Shown here: positions 26,643 through 33,739 of the stretch, piece by piece
Layout: each line of letters opens with the position of its first letter
How positions within the stretch are numbered: the stretch's first letter is position 1
From: Devosia sp. Root436
GTDB taxonomy: Bacteria > Pseudomonadota > Alphaproteobacteria > Rhizobiales > Devosiaceae
Length of the DNA stretch: 64,000 nucleotides
Direction: 5' to 3'
Assembly: GCF_001426345.1 (NCBI RefSeq)
Contig: NZ_LMEM01000009.1
Coordinates: 1-64,000 of the forward strand
Notes under the pieces: generated by a model
Seen by the model: the letters and a program-made list of their open reading frames with translations, nothing else
Told to the model about the DNA's origin: nothing
Database searches by the model: none
Translations under genes and position numbers: made by a program

Positions 26643-26835
26643 CAGCTGGACCACGACGTCGCCGGCCTTGCGCCCGGCCTCGACGTAAAGATGTGCATCG
26701 GCGACCTGGGTCAGCGGAAAGCGCCGGTCGGTCACCGCCCGCACCGCGCCGGCTTCGACCAGTGCGACGAGTACGTCCATGTCCTTGAGCTGGCATCCAC
26801 CGGCCGCAACCAGCGCGCTGGTGGCAGCAGCCCAA
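26643..26835 (-). pseudogene. Remnant of a zinc-binding/quinone oxidoreductase (MDR) C-terminus
   Basis: Reading the minus strand gives DVLVALVEAGAVRAVTDRRF followed by PLTQVADAHLYVEAGRKAGDVVVQL. This matches the end of medium-chain dehydrogenases/quinone oxidoreductases, where a pattern like R-x-F-x-L-x-x-A-x-x-A-H-x-x-x-E-x-G-x-x-x-G-K-V-V-L is normal. The family is ~320 residues; only about 50-65 remain. The reading frame runs on without the usual stop and the upstream part is lost at rnpB. I take it as a decayed gene fragment. Confidence 0.6.
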
Positions 26836-26911
26836 TTCGCCTTCCTCCGGCGTTGCTCGCCTAAAATGGCACCGCCGACCTCCATCTCTGGAGATCGGCG
26901 GCATATTCTAC

Positions 26912-27307
<396 letters not shown>

Positions 27308-27313
27308 GGGGTG

Positions 27314-27342
27314 ATGTAGAGAGCTAGAGGCCCCCGCGTCAA
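27314..27342 (-). promoter_or_regulatory. rnpB promoter
   Basis: On the minus strand TTGACG, 17 nt and CTACAT form a housekeeping-type -35/-10 pair, ending 7 nt before the predicted RNase P RNA 5' end. The -35 overlaps the stop codon of the upstream DnaJ-like gene. Confidence 0.6.
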
Positions 27343-28064
27343 GCGCTGGCCGGATCGGCAGTCAGCAGCGGCGTCTGCCGGGGCTTGGTCAGCGCCTGGT
27401 AGGCGAGGTTGATCGCCTTCATCCGCGCGGTTGCCACATCGATCAGATCCTCGGGTACGCCCTTGGCGATCAGCCGGTCGGGGTGATGCTCGGCCACCAG
27501 CGAGCGATAGACGCGACGGATTTCATCCGGATCGGCATTGGGCGCCAGGCCCAGCACGGCATAGGGATCAACGCCCGCTTCCAGCCGCACATGCTGGCTG
27601 GCCATCTGCTCGAAGCGCATCTCGTCGAAGCCGAAAATGTCGCTGACATTCTTGAGATAGTCGAGCTCGGCCTCATGCACCATGCCATCGGCGGTCGCGA
27701 TATAGAACAGGCTATCGAGCACATGTTCCAGCGTATCGGGGCTGTCGGCGAAGAAGCGGGTAACCTTGCGCGCATAGGCGTCGTAGCCGGCAACATCCTG
27801 CTTGGCCAGGTTGAACACCCGCGCCACCTGCTCCTCGTGGCCATGGGCGATTTCCACCGTGGCGCGGAAAGCGCGCTCCTCGGAAGCCGTCACCGCGCCG
27901 TCGGCCACCGCCATCTTGGCGGCAAGCGCAATCAGCGCCAGCGTGAAGGCGGCATCGCGCCCGCCCGGCAGCCAGGTATCAGGGTCGAGCGCATTGACCA
28001 ACGACCCTGCCAGGCCCGTTCGCTGGCCGAACGAGCCGACGAAGTCGCTCAATCTCTGCCACAT
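27339..28064 (-). CDS. TerB/DnaJ co-chaperone (DjlA-like)
   Basis: 241 residues from the ATG at 28064 (MWQRLSDFVG); the frame is open to 28187. The N-terminal half is a TerB-type helical domain (ALIALAAKMAVADGAVTASEE near 45-65 and FYIATADGMVHEAELDYL near 120-137). A C-terminal J domain follows (about 165-232) with the HPD motif in AEHHPDRLI. Unlike E. coli DjlA there is no N-terminal membrane anchor. J domain implies action on DnaK; the substrate is unknown. Confidence 0.88.
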   Translation of the reverse strand: MWQRLSDFVGSFGQRTGLAGSLVNALDPDTWLPGGRDAAFTLALIALAAKMAVADGAVTASEERAFRATVEIAHGHEEQVARVFNLAKQDVAGYDAYARKVTRFFADSPDTLEHVLDSLFYIATADGMVHEAELDYLKNVSDIFGFDEMRFEQMASQHVRLEAGVDPYAVLGLAPNADPDEIRRVYRSLVAEHHPDRLIAKGVPEDLIDVATARMKAINLAYQALTKPRQTPLLTADPASA

Positions 28065-28220
28065 GTCGATTTTCTCTTCAGGCTTGCGCATGCAATCCAC
28101 TACCGGCTGCGCCTTTGCGAGGGGAATCGGGCGATCATCTGCCCGATCAGGACGTGCACGATAACGAGTGCGGGCTGCCAGGTCCATTGCCGGCAGCGCA
28201 TGGCCGCCTCTTGCGTAGCG

Positions 28221-28589
28221 TTAGTCCGCCTTCTCTTCGCTGCGGCGTGCCACGACGAATTCCCGCCCGCCGGGCAATCGCGCGGTATTGGGCCTGTCGG
28301 GATCGACCACGCGCCAGAATGGCAGCGCCTTGCGGCCGGCCTGATGGTCGGCGACGGACCTGGCTGCAACGAGCTTGATCATGCGCTGGGTGGTCACCGG
28401 GCAGGTCGCTTCGGCGCCATATTGCCGCGCCAGATTGTCCCGCAACTCGGCGAGCGAGCGCGTCTCGCCCAAGGGCACGGCCTCGATCTGGCGGGCAACG
28501 GCCTCGGCGCTGGGCAGCAGCATGGCCTGATCGACCATGACCCCGTTGACCCGGTGTGGGCGGTTCTTGATGGCGCTGTCGTCTGTCAT
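28221..28589 (-). CDS. MGMT/Atl1-like DNA-binding domain protein
   Basis: 122 residues from the ATG at 28589. The region VPLGETRSLAELRDNLARQYGAEATCP and the C-terminal PFWRVVDPDRP...LPGGREF resemble the winged-helix part of the methyltransferase-like (MGMT/Atl1) fold, in which a PCHRV-type active site is replaced. Here WRVV follows PF without the alkyl-acceptor Cys, so it should not repair by itself. A DNA-binding or lesion-recognition role is inference. Confidence 0.55.
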   Translation of the reverse strand: MTDDSAIKNRPHRVNGVMVDQAMLLPSAEAVARQIEAVPLGETRSLAELRDNLARQYGAEATCPVTTQRMIKLVAARSVADHQAGRKALPFWRVVDPDRPNTARLPGGREFVVARRSEEKAD

Positions 28590-28676
28590 GGCACCAGCAT
28601 AGCGCATCGACGCGGCGCGGCTTGATCGAATTTGCGCTCTGTGAAAGAGCTTGGGCAAATACCGGAGTTAGCCCGC

Positions 28677-30167
28677 ATGTCCTTCCAGAAACTCGACACC
28701 CTCGGCCGCAAGCTCGAAGCGCTGGAGCATGCGCTGTCCATATTGGGCGCCGATGAAGCCACGCATATGGCGGTGGGCGGCGGTGAGAAGCGGGCCGAGG
28801 CCATGTCCAACCTGGCCGGCATGTATCATGCCCAGGCCACCGCGCCCGAAATCGCCGACTGGATCGAGGCGGCGAAGCCAGAGAGCGAGGACCAGAAACT
28901 CGCTTTGGCCGAGTTCAAGCGGCAATATATCAACGCCACCTGCCTGCCGACCGAGTTCGTCGAGCGGCGTACGGCCGCCACGATGCGCTCGGAACAGCTG
29001 TGGCGCGACCTGCGCGCCAAGGGCGACTGGGACAGTTTTTTGCCGGCGCTGGAAGGCGTGGTGGCTCTGGTGCGCGAGGAGGCGCAGTTGCGTAGCGAGG
29101 CGCTGAAGCTGGCGCCCTATGATGCGCTGATGGACCAGTATGATCCCGGCAACCGGACGGCCGAGCTCGACGGGGTGTTCGACGATCTCAAGAGCTTCCT
29201 CAAGGGCTTCGTGCCCGAGGCGCTGGATGCGCAGGAGCGCCGGCTGGCCAGGCGCCCGCGCAAGAGCCTCAACGGGCCTTACCCGATCGACAAGCAGCGC
29301 GAACTGGGCCTGGGCGCCATGCGCGCCGTCGGCTTCGACTTTACCCATGGCTCGCTTGCCGTGTCGCATCACCCCTTTTGCGGCGGCGTACCGACCGATG
29401 TGCGCATGACCACGCGCTATCGCACGGACGAATTCCTGTCTTCGCTCATGGGCGTGCTGCATGAAACCGGCCACGCACTCTATGAGCAGGGCCTGCCCAA
29501 GGACTGGTCGCATTGGCCGCTCGGCAAGGCGCGCGGCATGGGCATCCACGAAAGCCAGAGCCTGTTCGTGGAAATGCAGCTTGCCCGCAGCCCCGAATTC
29601 TGGGAATTCGCCCTGCCACTGGTGCATCTGCATCTGGGCGAGGGCGCCATTCCCGGCTGGGATATCGCCGATATCCTCAACGAGGTGAACTTCGTCGAGC
29701 GCGGCTATATCCGCGTCGATGCCGACGAGGTGACCTATCCGCTTCATGTCATCCTGCGCTATGAGCTGGAACAGGACCTGGTCAATGGCAAGCTCGAAGC
29801 CAGCCAGATTCCCGAGGCCTGGGACGCCAAGATGACCGAATATCTCGGCATCTCGACCATCAACGACCCCAAGGATGGCCCGATGCAGGACGTGCATTGG
29901 CCCGGCGGCGCCTTTGGCTACTTCCCGAGCTACACGCTGGGCGCCATGATCGCCGCACAGCAATGGGCGGCGCTGGAAAAGGCCCAGCCTGATGTGCGCG
30001 AGGATATCAGGAAGGGCGAGTTCGGCGGGGTGAACCAATGGCGGAGCCACAATATCTGGAGCCAGGGTTCGCGCTGGTCGACGCCGGAGCTGATTACGCG
30101 GGCAACGGGTGAGAAGCTGAATGCGGACTTCTTCAAGGCGCATTTGAAGAAGCGGTATTTGGGGTAG
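28677..30167 (+). CDS. Metallocarboxypeptidase Taq, M32 family
   Basis: Cytoplasmic zinc carboxypeptidase. 496 residues from the ATG at 28677, preceded by GGAG. The zinc-binding HEXXH is HETGH near residue 262, with the downstream HESQS segment supplying the third ligand region. The family blocks FTHGSLAVSHHPFCGG and DVRMTTRYR upstream of it, and VHWPGGAFGYFPSYTLG near 420, are clear. Full length for M32. Confidence 0.94.
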   Translation: MSFQKLDTLGRKLEALEHALSILGADEATHMAVGGGEKRAEAMSNLAGMYHAQATAPEIADWIEAAKPESEDQKLALAEFKRQYINATCLPTEFVERRTAATMRSEQLWRDLRAKGDWDSFLPALEGVVALVREEAQLRSEALKLAPYDALMDQYDPGNRTAELDGVFDDLKSFLKGFVPEALDAQERRLARRPRKSLNGPYPIDKQRELGLGAMRAVGFDFTHGSLAVSHHPFCGGVPTDVRMTTRYRTDEFLSSLMGVLHETGHALYEQGLPKDWSHWPLGKARGMGIHESQSLFVEMQLARSPEFWEFALPLVHLHLGEGAIPGWDIADILNEVNFVERGYIRVDADEVTYPLHVILRYELEQDLVNGKLEASQIPEAWDAKMTEYLGISTINDPKDGPMQDVHWPGGAFGYFPSYTLGAMIAAQQWAALEKAQPDVREDIRKGEFGGVNQWRSHNIWSQGSRWSTPELITRATGEKLNADFFKAHLKKRYLG

Positions 30168-30177
30168 GCACCTCTTC

Positions 30178-30303
30178 ACCTCTCCCTTTGGGGGAGAGGT
30201 CGACTTGTGAAGCAAGGCGGGTGAGGGGGCCTTCCCCACGCACCGCACCAGTAAAGGCCCCCTCACCCGGCCTACGGCCGACCTCTCCCCCAAAGGGAGA
30301 GGT
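30178..30303. repeat. REP/MITE-like inverted repeat, family B (full copy)
   Basis: The 23-nt end (ACCTCTCCCTTTGGGGGAGAGGT starts at 30178) is repeated as its exact reverse complement at 30281-30303. An inner pair, GTGAGGGGGCCTT / AAGGCCCCCTCAC, nests inside. Total 126 bp. Part copies are at 33081-33103 and 35980-36033. It separates the M32 gene from the ABC-F gene. Confidence 0.8.
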
Positions 30304-30318
30304 AAGAGAGGCCAGAAC

Positions 30319-30346
30319 TTGACATCCCTGCCACCGTCCCTATTTT
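30319..30346 (+). promoter_or_regulatory. Putative sigma-70 promoter of the ABC-F gene
   Basis: TTGACA, 16 nt, TATTTT: a consensus -35 and acceptable -10. It starts 16 bp beyond the family B repeat and about 90 bp upstream of the ABC-F start codon. Confidence 0.45.
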
Positions 30347-30434
30347 CCACCCAACCGCAGCACTGACCGGACGGTTCTCATGGATTCCACGCTGAACGAC
30401 TGCCTCGCTTGCATCGCTCACCTGGAATCCGTCC

Positions 30435-32030
30435 ATGCCTGCCTCCGTTTCCCTGCGTCAGCTTTCCTATTCGACATCAGCTAACCAGCCGCTTTTCACC
30501 GGTCTCGATCTTGCCTTTGGCAGTGGCCGTACCGGACTCATCGGCCGTAACGGCACGGGCAAATCCACTTTGCTCCGCATCATCACCGGGCACCTGCAAC
30601 CCACCGCCGGGTCGGTGACGGTGCAGGGCGGCATCGGCATGCTCAACCAGTCGGTCCAGGTCGCGCCCGGCGACACGGTGGGCGATCATCTCGGCGTCGC
30701 CGCCGAACTGGCGCGGCTTGATCGGCTGGAACAGGAACTGGGCACCATCGACGATGCCGCCGAAGCGGACTGGACCCTGCCCGGCCGGATCGAAACGGCG
30801 CTTGCCGATGTCGGCCTGCTGGCCTATGCGCCGGACCGGCTGCTATCGACGCTGAGCGGCGGCCAGCGCACGCGGCTGGCCCTGGCCCGGCTGATCCTGG
30901 CGGCGCCCGATATCATCCTGCTCGACGAGCCCACCAACAACCTGGATGCCGACGGACGGCAGGCGGTGATCGACCTGCTGCATGGCTGGCGCGGCGCGGC
31001 CATCGTGGTCAGCCACGATCGCGCCTTGCTGGGTGAAATGGATGCCATTGTCGAGCTGACGACGCTGGGCGCCAGGACCTACGGCGGCAACTGGGACCAC
31101 TATGCCGAGCGCAAGGCGCTGGACCTGGCAGCGGCGGAACATGAACTCTCCACGGCCGAGCGCAAGGTCGCCGAGATCGCCCGCAAGATTCAGGCCGTGG
31201 CCGAAAAGAAGGCCCGCAAGGACGGCGCCGGCAAACACAGGGCCGCCAGAGGCGATATTCCCAAGATCATGCTGGGCGGCATGAAGGAGAACTCGGAAAA
31301 TACCAGCGGCGAGGGCGCCCGCCTTGCCAGCCGCCTGCGCGGCGATGCAGCGGAGGCGGCCAGCGACGCCCGGGCCAAAGTGGAAATCCTGACGCCGCTA
31401 TCGGTAGTCCTGATGTCCACCGGCTTGCCTGCCGGTCGCACTATATTGCAGGCGGATAGCCTGACCGGTGGGCCGGATGAGACATTGCCGGTCATCCGCG
31501 ATCTGTCGCTGCAACTGACCGGGCCGGAACGCGTCGCCATCACCGGCCCCAATGGATCGGGCAAGACGACGCTGTTGCGGCTGCTGACCGGCGTCCTGCC
31601 CGCCTTGTCCGGAACAGCCCGCATCCTCGTGCCCTTCGCCATGCTCGACCAGACCGTTAGCCTGCTCGACCCGGCGCTTTCCATCCGCGACAATTTCCGC
31701 AACCTCAACCCCGATGCGGACGAGAAGACCTGCCGGTCGGCGCTGGCCCATTTCATGTTCCGGGCCGATACGGCCCTGCAGCAAGTGGGCACGCTGAGCG
31801 GCGGCGAAATGCTGCGGGCGGGCCTGGCCTGCACCATCGGCGGCAATCACCCACCGCAACTGCTGGTGCTCGACGAACCCACCAATCACCTCGATATCCA
31901 CGCCATCGAGCAGGTGGAAGCGGGACTACGGGGCTATGACGGCGCGCTGCTGGTGGTGAGCCATGACGCCGCGTTCCTCGAGGCCATCGGCATCGACCGA
32001 ACAATTGCCTTGTCGATGAACGCAAACTGA
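30435..32030 (+). CDS. ABC-F family ATPase
   Basis: Cytoplasmic ribosome-associated type ABC protein with two nucleotide-binding domains and no membrane part. 531 residues. Domain 1: Walker A GRNGTGKST (~35-43), signature LSGGQRTRLA, Walker B IILLDEPTNNLD. A charged linker (AERKVAEIARKIQAVAEKKAR) precedes domain 2: GPNGSGKTT, LSGGEMLRAG, VLDEPTNHLD. Members act on ribosomes as translation factors or protect them from antibiotics; the sequence alone does not tell which applies here. Confidence 0.92.
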   Translation: MPASVSLRQLSYSTSANQPLFTGLDLAFGSGRTGLIGRNGTGKSTLLRIITGHLQPTAGSVTVQGGIGMLNQSVQVAPGDTVGDHLGVAAELARLDRLEQELGTIDDAAEADWTLPGRIETALADVGLLAYAPDRLLSTLSGGQRTRLALARLILAAPDIILLDEPTNNLDADGRQAVIDLLHGWRGAAIVVSHDRALLGEMDAIVELTTLGARTYGGNWDHYAERKALDLAAAEHELSTAERKVAEIARKIQAVAEKKARKDGAGKHRAARGDIPKIMLGGMKENSENTSGEGARLASRLRGDAAEAASDARAKVEILTPLSVVLMSTGLPAGRTILQADSLTGGPDETLPVIRDLSLQLTGPERVAITGPNGSGKTTLLRLLTGVLPALSGTARILVPFAMLDQTVSLLDPALSIRDNFRNLNPDADEKTCRSALAHFMFRADTALQQVGTLSGGEMLRAGLACTIGGNHPPQLLVLDEPTNHLDIHAIEQVEAGLRGYDGALLVVSHDAAFLEAIGIDRTIALSMNAN

Positions 32031-32127
32031 ACTCGCTCCTCAGAGGCCGTTCCAAATCAGTGGGCTAATCCTCGTGTCATCGGCAAGAAGCGCTCGGAGG
32101 GAGCGCAGCCAAGACAGGAGAGACCAA

Positions 32128-32562
32128 ATGATCGCCAAGTTCTTCATCACCGCAGTCGCCGCCGTCGCCATCGCTGCCTCGGCTGCCCCCACCATGGCCA
32201 ACGACGTCTTCGTCAACCAGTTCGGCTTCGGCAATGCCGCCGGCGGCAGCCAGCTCGGCTGGAACAACAAGCTCGGCATGCACCAGACCGGCAACTGGAA
32301 CACCGCAGTCGGCCACCAGAATGGCGGCAACAATGTCGGCGCCATCGGCCAGCAGGGCAACAACAACTATGGCGACACCTGGCAGAACGGCTGGAACAAC
32401 GCCGCCGGCGTCGGCCAGTTCGGCGACAACCACACCGCAGTCCTGACCCAGGACGGCAATGGCAATGTCGCGGCCGGCGTGCAGGTCGGCAATGGCTGCA
32501 ACGCCAATGTGGTCCAGGCCGGCTCGGGCAATGTCACCGCCTTCGTCCAGGCCTGCCCCTGA
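32128..32562 (+). CDS. Curlin-like 11-residue-repeat amyloid protein 1
   Basis: Predicted secreted amyloid subunit. 144 residues from the ATG at 32128 after ACAGGAG. Signal peptide to about residue 24 (AAPTMA). The rest is ten back-to-back 11-residue units of the form Q-x-G-x-x-N-x-x-x-x-x (QFGFGNAAGGS, QLGWNNKLGMH, QTGNWNTAVGH and so on), ending QACP. Curlin strands use the same Q-x-G-x-N pattern. Two Cys, in the ninth unit and the C-terminus, are unusual for curlins. It is followed by csgH and a second curlin-like gene; no csgG, csgE or csgF is in the window. Confidence 0.8.
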   Translation: MIAKFFITAVAAVAIAASAAPTMANDVFVNQFGFGNAAGGSQLGWNNKLGMHQTGNWNTAVGHQNGGNNVGAIGQQGNNNYGDTWQNGWNNAAGVGQFGDNHTAVLTQDGNGNVAAGVQVGNGCNANVVQAGSGNVTAFVQACP

Positions 32563-32587
32563 TCGGCTCCTTACGTGAGCTGCAAAT

Positions 32588-32613
32588 AGCCGGAAGGGCC
32601 AACCCTTCCGGCT
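32588..32613. other. Strong intercistronic hairpin between curlin-like gene and csgH
   Basis: AGCCGGAAGGG, a CCAA loop, and CCCTTCCGGCT form an 11-bp perfect stem without a T-run. It sits 26 nt after the curlin-like stop and 31 nt before the csgH start. It may stabilise the upstream message or partly terminate, giving more fibre subunit than chaperone; this is inference. Confidence 0.6.
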
Positions 32614-32643
32614 CGCCTGCCCAACCGATTTCAGGAGGAAGCC

Positions 32644-33027
32644 ATGACCATCCCATCCCGGCGCAGCAGCGCCATCGCCATCGGCCTCGTCGTCGCCACG
32701 CTGGCAGCCAGTGCCGGCCTCGCCAATTCCACCAGCACCGCCCAATGTGGCCTCGCCACCAGTTCCGAACGCGGCATGCTGGCGCTCGAGGGCACCATCA
32801 TCAGCCCGGTCGCCATCAGCGGCGAATACCGCCTCGCCATTCGCAGTTCAGGTAATGGCGGCTCGTCCAATATCAGCCAGGGCGGCTATTTCACCGCCAA
32901 TGCCAACGAGGCCACGCCGCTCGGCAAGGTGCTGATCAATGCCGGCTCCAGCTACAGCATCGACTTCGATGTCACCGCCGGCGGTGCCACGATCGATTGC
33001 GACCAGGACATTGCGAGCCTGCGTTGA
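32644..33027 (+). CDS. csgH: CsgH-like curli amyloid inhibitor
   Basis: Periplasmic chaperone of the CsgC/CsgH type that stops premature curlin polymerisation; CsgH is the alphaproteobacterial form. 127 residues with a signal peptide ending near AGLAN. The mature part has the features expected of the beta-sandwich: MLALEGTIISPVAISGEYRLAI split by a turn, the SSNISQGGYFTA strand and a C-terminal TIDCDQ. Two Cys could form a disulphide. AGGAGG ribosome-binding site. Position between two curlin-like genes strongly supports the call. Confidence 0.78.
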   Translation: MTIPSRRSSAIAIGLVVATLAASAGLANSTSTAQCGLATSSERGMLALEGTIISPVAISGEYRLAIRSSGNGGSSNISQGGYFTANANEATPLGKVLINAGSSYSIDFDVTAGGATIDCDQDIASLR

Positions 33028-33050
33028 AAACACGACATCGAGACGGCTGA

Positions 33051-33078
33051 GGGCTCCGGGACACCGGGGCCCTTTTTC
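33051..33078 (+). terminator. Rho-independent terminator after csgH
   Basis: GGGCTCCGG / CCGGGGCCC stem (9 bp with one G-U), short loop, then TTTTT. It suggests the second curlin-like gene has its own promoter. Confidence 0.8.
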
Positions 33079-33080
33079 TT

Positions 33081-33103
33081 ACCTCTCCCTTTGGGGGAGA
33101 GGT
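33081..33103. repeat. Family B repeat, single end
   Basis: Identical to the 23-nt left end of the element at 30178-30303. Only this end is present, directly behind the csgH terminator. Confidence 0.7.
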
Positions 33104-33234
33104 GAAGGCGCCCCCCGCCTGAATCGCTGAACCCATTCTGAACATCCCGCTCCAAACCGGTTCAGTCGCTTCCCCCTAGTGTCAGGTCATCGGCTGGAAC
33201 ACCAGCACCAACCAGACCCTCAGGGAGAGATGCC

Positions 33235-33654
33235 ATGACCACCAAGTTCACCAGAACCTTCGCCGCCGCCTTCGTAGCCGCCGTCATCGGCGTCGCCGGC
33301 CTTGCCGCCCCCGCCATGGCCGCCGGCCAGGTGTCGATCAGCTTCACCCCGACCGACCCGGACCAGCAGCAGGCGCTCGGCACCGGCCTCCAGCTTTTCT
33401 CGCTGATGCAGGGCCTGTCCTCGACCGGCGCCAATGCCAGCCAGCATGGCAACTTCAATTCGGCCGGCTTCAATCAGAACGGTTCCGGCAATCATGGCCT
33501 GATCGTGCAGGAAGGCGATGGCCACCAGGGCACCATCGAGCAGAACGGCAACAACAATAATTGCGGACTGTTCCAGTTCGGCGAAAACACCAACGGCCAG
33601 TGCGTGCAGAATGGCGACGGCCAGTCGAGCATCACGACTGTCTTCGGGTTCTGA
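33235..33654 (+). CDS. Curlin-like 11-residue-repeat amyloid protein 2
   Basis: 139 residues with a signal peptide to about residue 29 (AAPAMA). A non-repetitive segment (VSISFTPTDPDQQQALGTGL) is followed by six 11-residue units from about residue 70: QHGNFNSAGFN, QNGSGNHGLIV, QEGDGHQGTIE, QNGNNNNCGLF, QFGENTNGQCV, QNGDGQSSITT. It has fewer repeats than its neighbour and a longer N-terminal region, as expected of a minor or nucleator subunit; that role is inference. Two Cys again fall in the repeat region. Confidence 0.75.
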   Translation: MTTKFTRTFAAAFVAAVIGVAGLAAPAMAAGQVSISFTPTDPDQQQALGTGLQLFSLMQGLSSTGANASQHGNFNSAGFNQNGSGNHGLIVQEGDGHQGTIEQNGNNNNCGLFQFGENTNGQCVQNGDGQSSITTVFGF

Positions 33655-33674
33655 TAGCAACCGATCTCGACACG

Positions 33675-33702
33675 ACGGGCCCCTCGGGGCCCGTTTTCGT
33701 TT
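33675..33702 (+). terminator. Rho-independent terminator after curlin-like gene 2
   Basis: ACGGGCCCC-TC-GGGGCCCGT followed by TTTCGTTT. It ends the curli-like locus before the convergent pbpC. Confidence 0.8.
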
Positions 33703-33739
33703 GCCCCGGCCGTGGTTGATGGGCAGCCGAGCACAGGCC

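Noticed and set aside
26628-26864. A 78-codon plus-strand frame after the receiver-kinase
   Set aside because: It is the complement of the MDR remnant; the resemblance to a known family is on the minus strand.
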